Below, piece after piece: positions 5,680 to 6,135 of a stretch of DNA of 6,135 nucleotides (the stretch's first letter is position 1; each line of letters opens with the position of its first letter). This stretch comes from WHSV01 sp050694055 (GTDB lineage: Bacteria; Actinomycetota; CADDZG01; WHSQ01). The DNA lies in assembly GCA_050694055.1 (NCBI GenBank), contig JBOGWX010000101.1, positions 1 through 6,135 on the forward strand, in the 5' to 3' direction. The position numbers and the translations under genes were made by a program. Below the pieces are notes generated by a model. The model saw nothing but the letters and a program-made list of their open reading frames with translations, searched no databases and was not told the origin of the DNA.

Positions 5680-5959
5680 GAAGAGGACACAAATCTATGT
5701 CGACGAGGAGCAGCACGAATCTCTAACCAAGCGTGCGGCAGCTGCGGGCGTGACAAAGTCGACTCTGATCAGAGAAGCGATCGACGCCTACCTCAAAGGC
5801 CGGCCGGACGAGCGCCTGCGTCTCGACCGATTCAGGGCCGCCGTACGCGCCGCGGCGGGAAGCGCCGATCACCTGCCCGATGGCAAGAGCTACGTCGAGG
5901 CGCTGCGGGCCTTGGACCTTCGCCGTCAGGAAGAGATCGAGCGTCGCCGGCGCGGATGA
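5678..5959 (+). CDS. Ribbon-helix-helix antitoxin, VapB-like (CopG/MetJ fold)
   Basis: This is an intact 93-residue DNA-binding antitoxin. MKRTQIYVDEEQHESL forms the N-terminal beta-strand that reads DNA (KRTQIYV) and the first helix. RAAAAGVTKSTLIREAIDAY is the turn and second helix of the RHH fold, with the usual G-x-T-K-S-x-L-I-R-E-A-I signature. Residues about 50-93 (ERLRLDRFRAAVRAAAG, LPDGKSYVEALRALD, then an Arg-rich tail) resemble the toxin-wrapping tail of antitoxins that pair with PIN-domain VapC toxins. The start at 5678 is preferred over the in-frame ATG at 5633 because KRTQIYV normally follows Met directly and because the -10 box and operator end at this codon. The stop sits in an ATGA, the overlap typical of a toxin gene starting at 5956, but an insertion sequence follows instead. 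It is inferred to be an orphan antitoxin, probably autoregulated. Confidence 0.88.
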   Translation: MKRTQIYVDEEQHESLTKRAAAAGVTKSTLIREAIDAYLKGRPDERLRLDRFRAAVRAAAGSADHLPDGKSYVEALRALDLRRQEEIERRRRG

Positions 5960-6135
5960 GACACCCTTTGTCAACCACCGCCGCGTCAGGCGGCCTTTGC
6001 GACCCTGTCAAGCGCGCGGTTGCGGTTAGCGGCGTGGATGGATTCGTCGTAGAAAACGCCTTTATGCAAGCAGTGCCACAGGACCTCGAGCCAACGATTC
6101 CCGAGCGCCCGGAGCGCGGCGTGATGTCCCTTGCC
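5960..6135 (-). mobile_element. IS110-type insertion sequence, 3' end (left boundary approximate)
   Basis: Minus-strand transposase coding sequence runs off the right edge. Its stop (5986-5988) is followed by a short tail, TTGACAAAGGGTGTCTC as read on the minus strand, before the antitoxin stop is reached. IS110 elements usually lack clear terminal inverted repeats, and none is visible, so the exact end cannot be fixed. It must lie between about 5955 and 5985 because the antitoxin reading is intact up to 5959. Confidence 0.6.
5986..6135 (-). CDS. IS110-family transposase, C-terminal fragment
   Basis: The last 49 codons of a gene extending beyond the window are visible, reading GKGHHAALRALGNRWLEVLW, then HCLHKGVFYDESIHAANRNR and ending ALDRVAKAA. 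The G-K-x-H-H-x-A-L-R-A-L-x-N-R pattern followed by a helix and Y-D-E is what I recognise as the C-terminus of IS110-type (DEDD, Transposase_20) recombinases. These act on a circular intermediate and, in some members, use a bridge RNA encoded in the element's flank. The catalytic DEDD and Ser residues lie outside the window. The assignment rests on this short tail, so a related DEDD transposase is possible. Confidence 0.75.
   Translation of the reverse strand, partial: GKGHHAALRALGNRWLEVLWHCLHKGVFYDESIHAANRNRALDRVAKAA

Overview
The window reads as GC-rich chromosomal DNA from an actinomycete-like bacterium, probably one known mainly from environmental assemblies. This is inferred from the strong GC bias at third codon positions, GTG starts, several starts that lack a Shine-Dalgarno but have a TANNNT box 7-9 nt upstream (leaderless style), a LuxR-type regulator of a kind common in Actinomycetota, and the mix of VapB/VapC relatives with an IS110-type transposase. 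No rRNA, tRNA or CRISPR array is visible.

Layout. On the far left, on the minus strand, is the 5' end of a secreted protein (1-225) with a signal peptide and the start of a PKD/cadherin-like repeat. Facing away from it is an intact LuxR-family regulator (424-1455), followed by a GC-rich hairpin. Next, tail to tail with the regulator, is a broken VapC/PIN toxin (1557-1924, minus): the N-terminal catalytic Asp segment is missing and the frame shifts midway. A large secreted Kp43-like subtilisin protease follows (1997-4097, plus). Its Asp, His and oxyanion Asn are in one frame, while its catalytic Ser and C-terminal domain are in the next frame. Downstream is a cryptic ribbon-helix-helix antitoxin remnant (4156-4346, plus, two apparent +1 slips), which overlaps the tail of an intact SAM-dependent methyltransferase (4327-5067, minus). 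Divergent from that is a tiny polar protein gene (5112-5244) that also needs one frame correction, then a membrane-anchored coiled-coil protein (5264-5545, minus). The right end holds an intact RHH antitoxin (5678-5959) with an inverted-repeat operator and a -10 box at its start. An IS110-type transposase tail (5986-6135, minus) lies immediately after it, where a VapC partner would be expected.

The genes do not form a pathway. The region looks accessory: a secreted protease and housekeeping-like singletons interspersed with three separate toxin-antitoxin remnants and an insertion sequence. Five apparent frame slips in four genes are the main caveat. They may reflect real decay, indel errors in the sequence, or both. 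The missing 5' end of vapC cannot be an indel artefact, so at least part of the decay or rearrangement is real. I did not find a convincing new multi-gene system. The most useful observations are the hidden genes recovered by frame repair and the antitoxin orphaned next to the IS.
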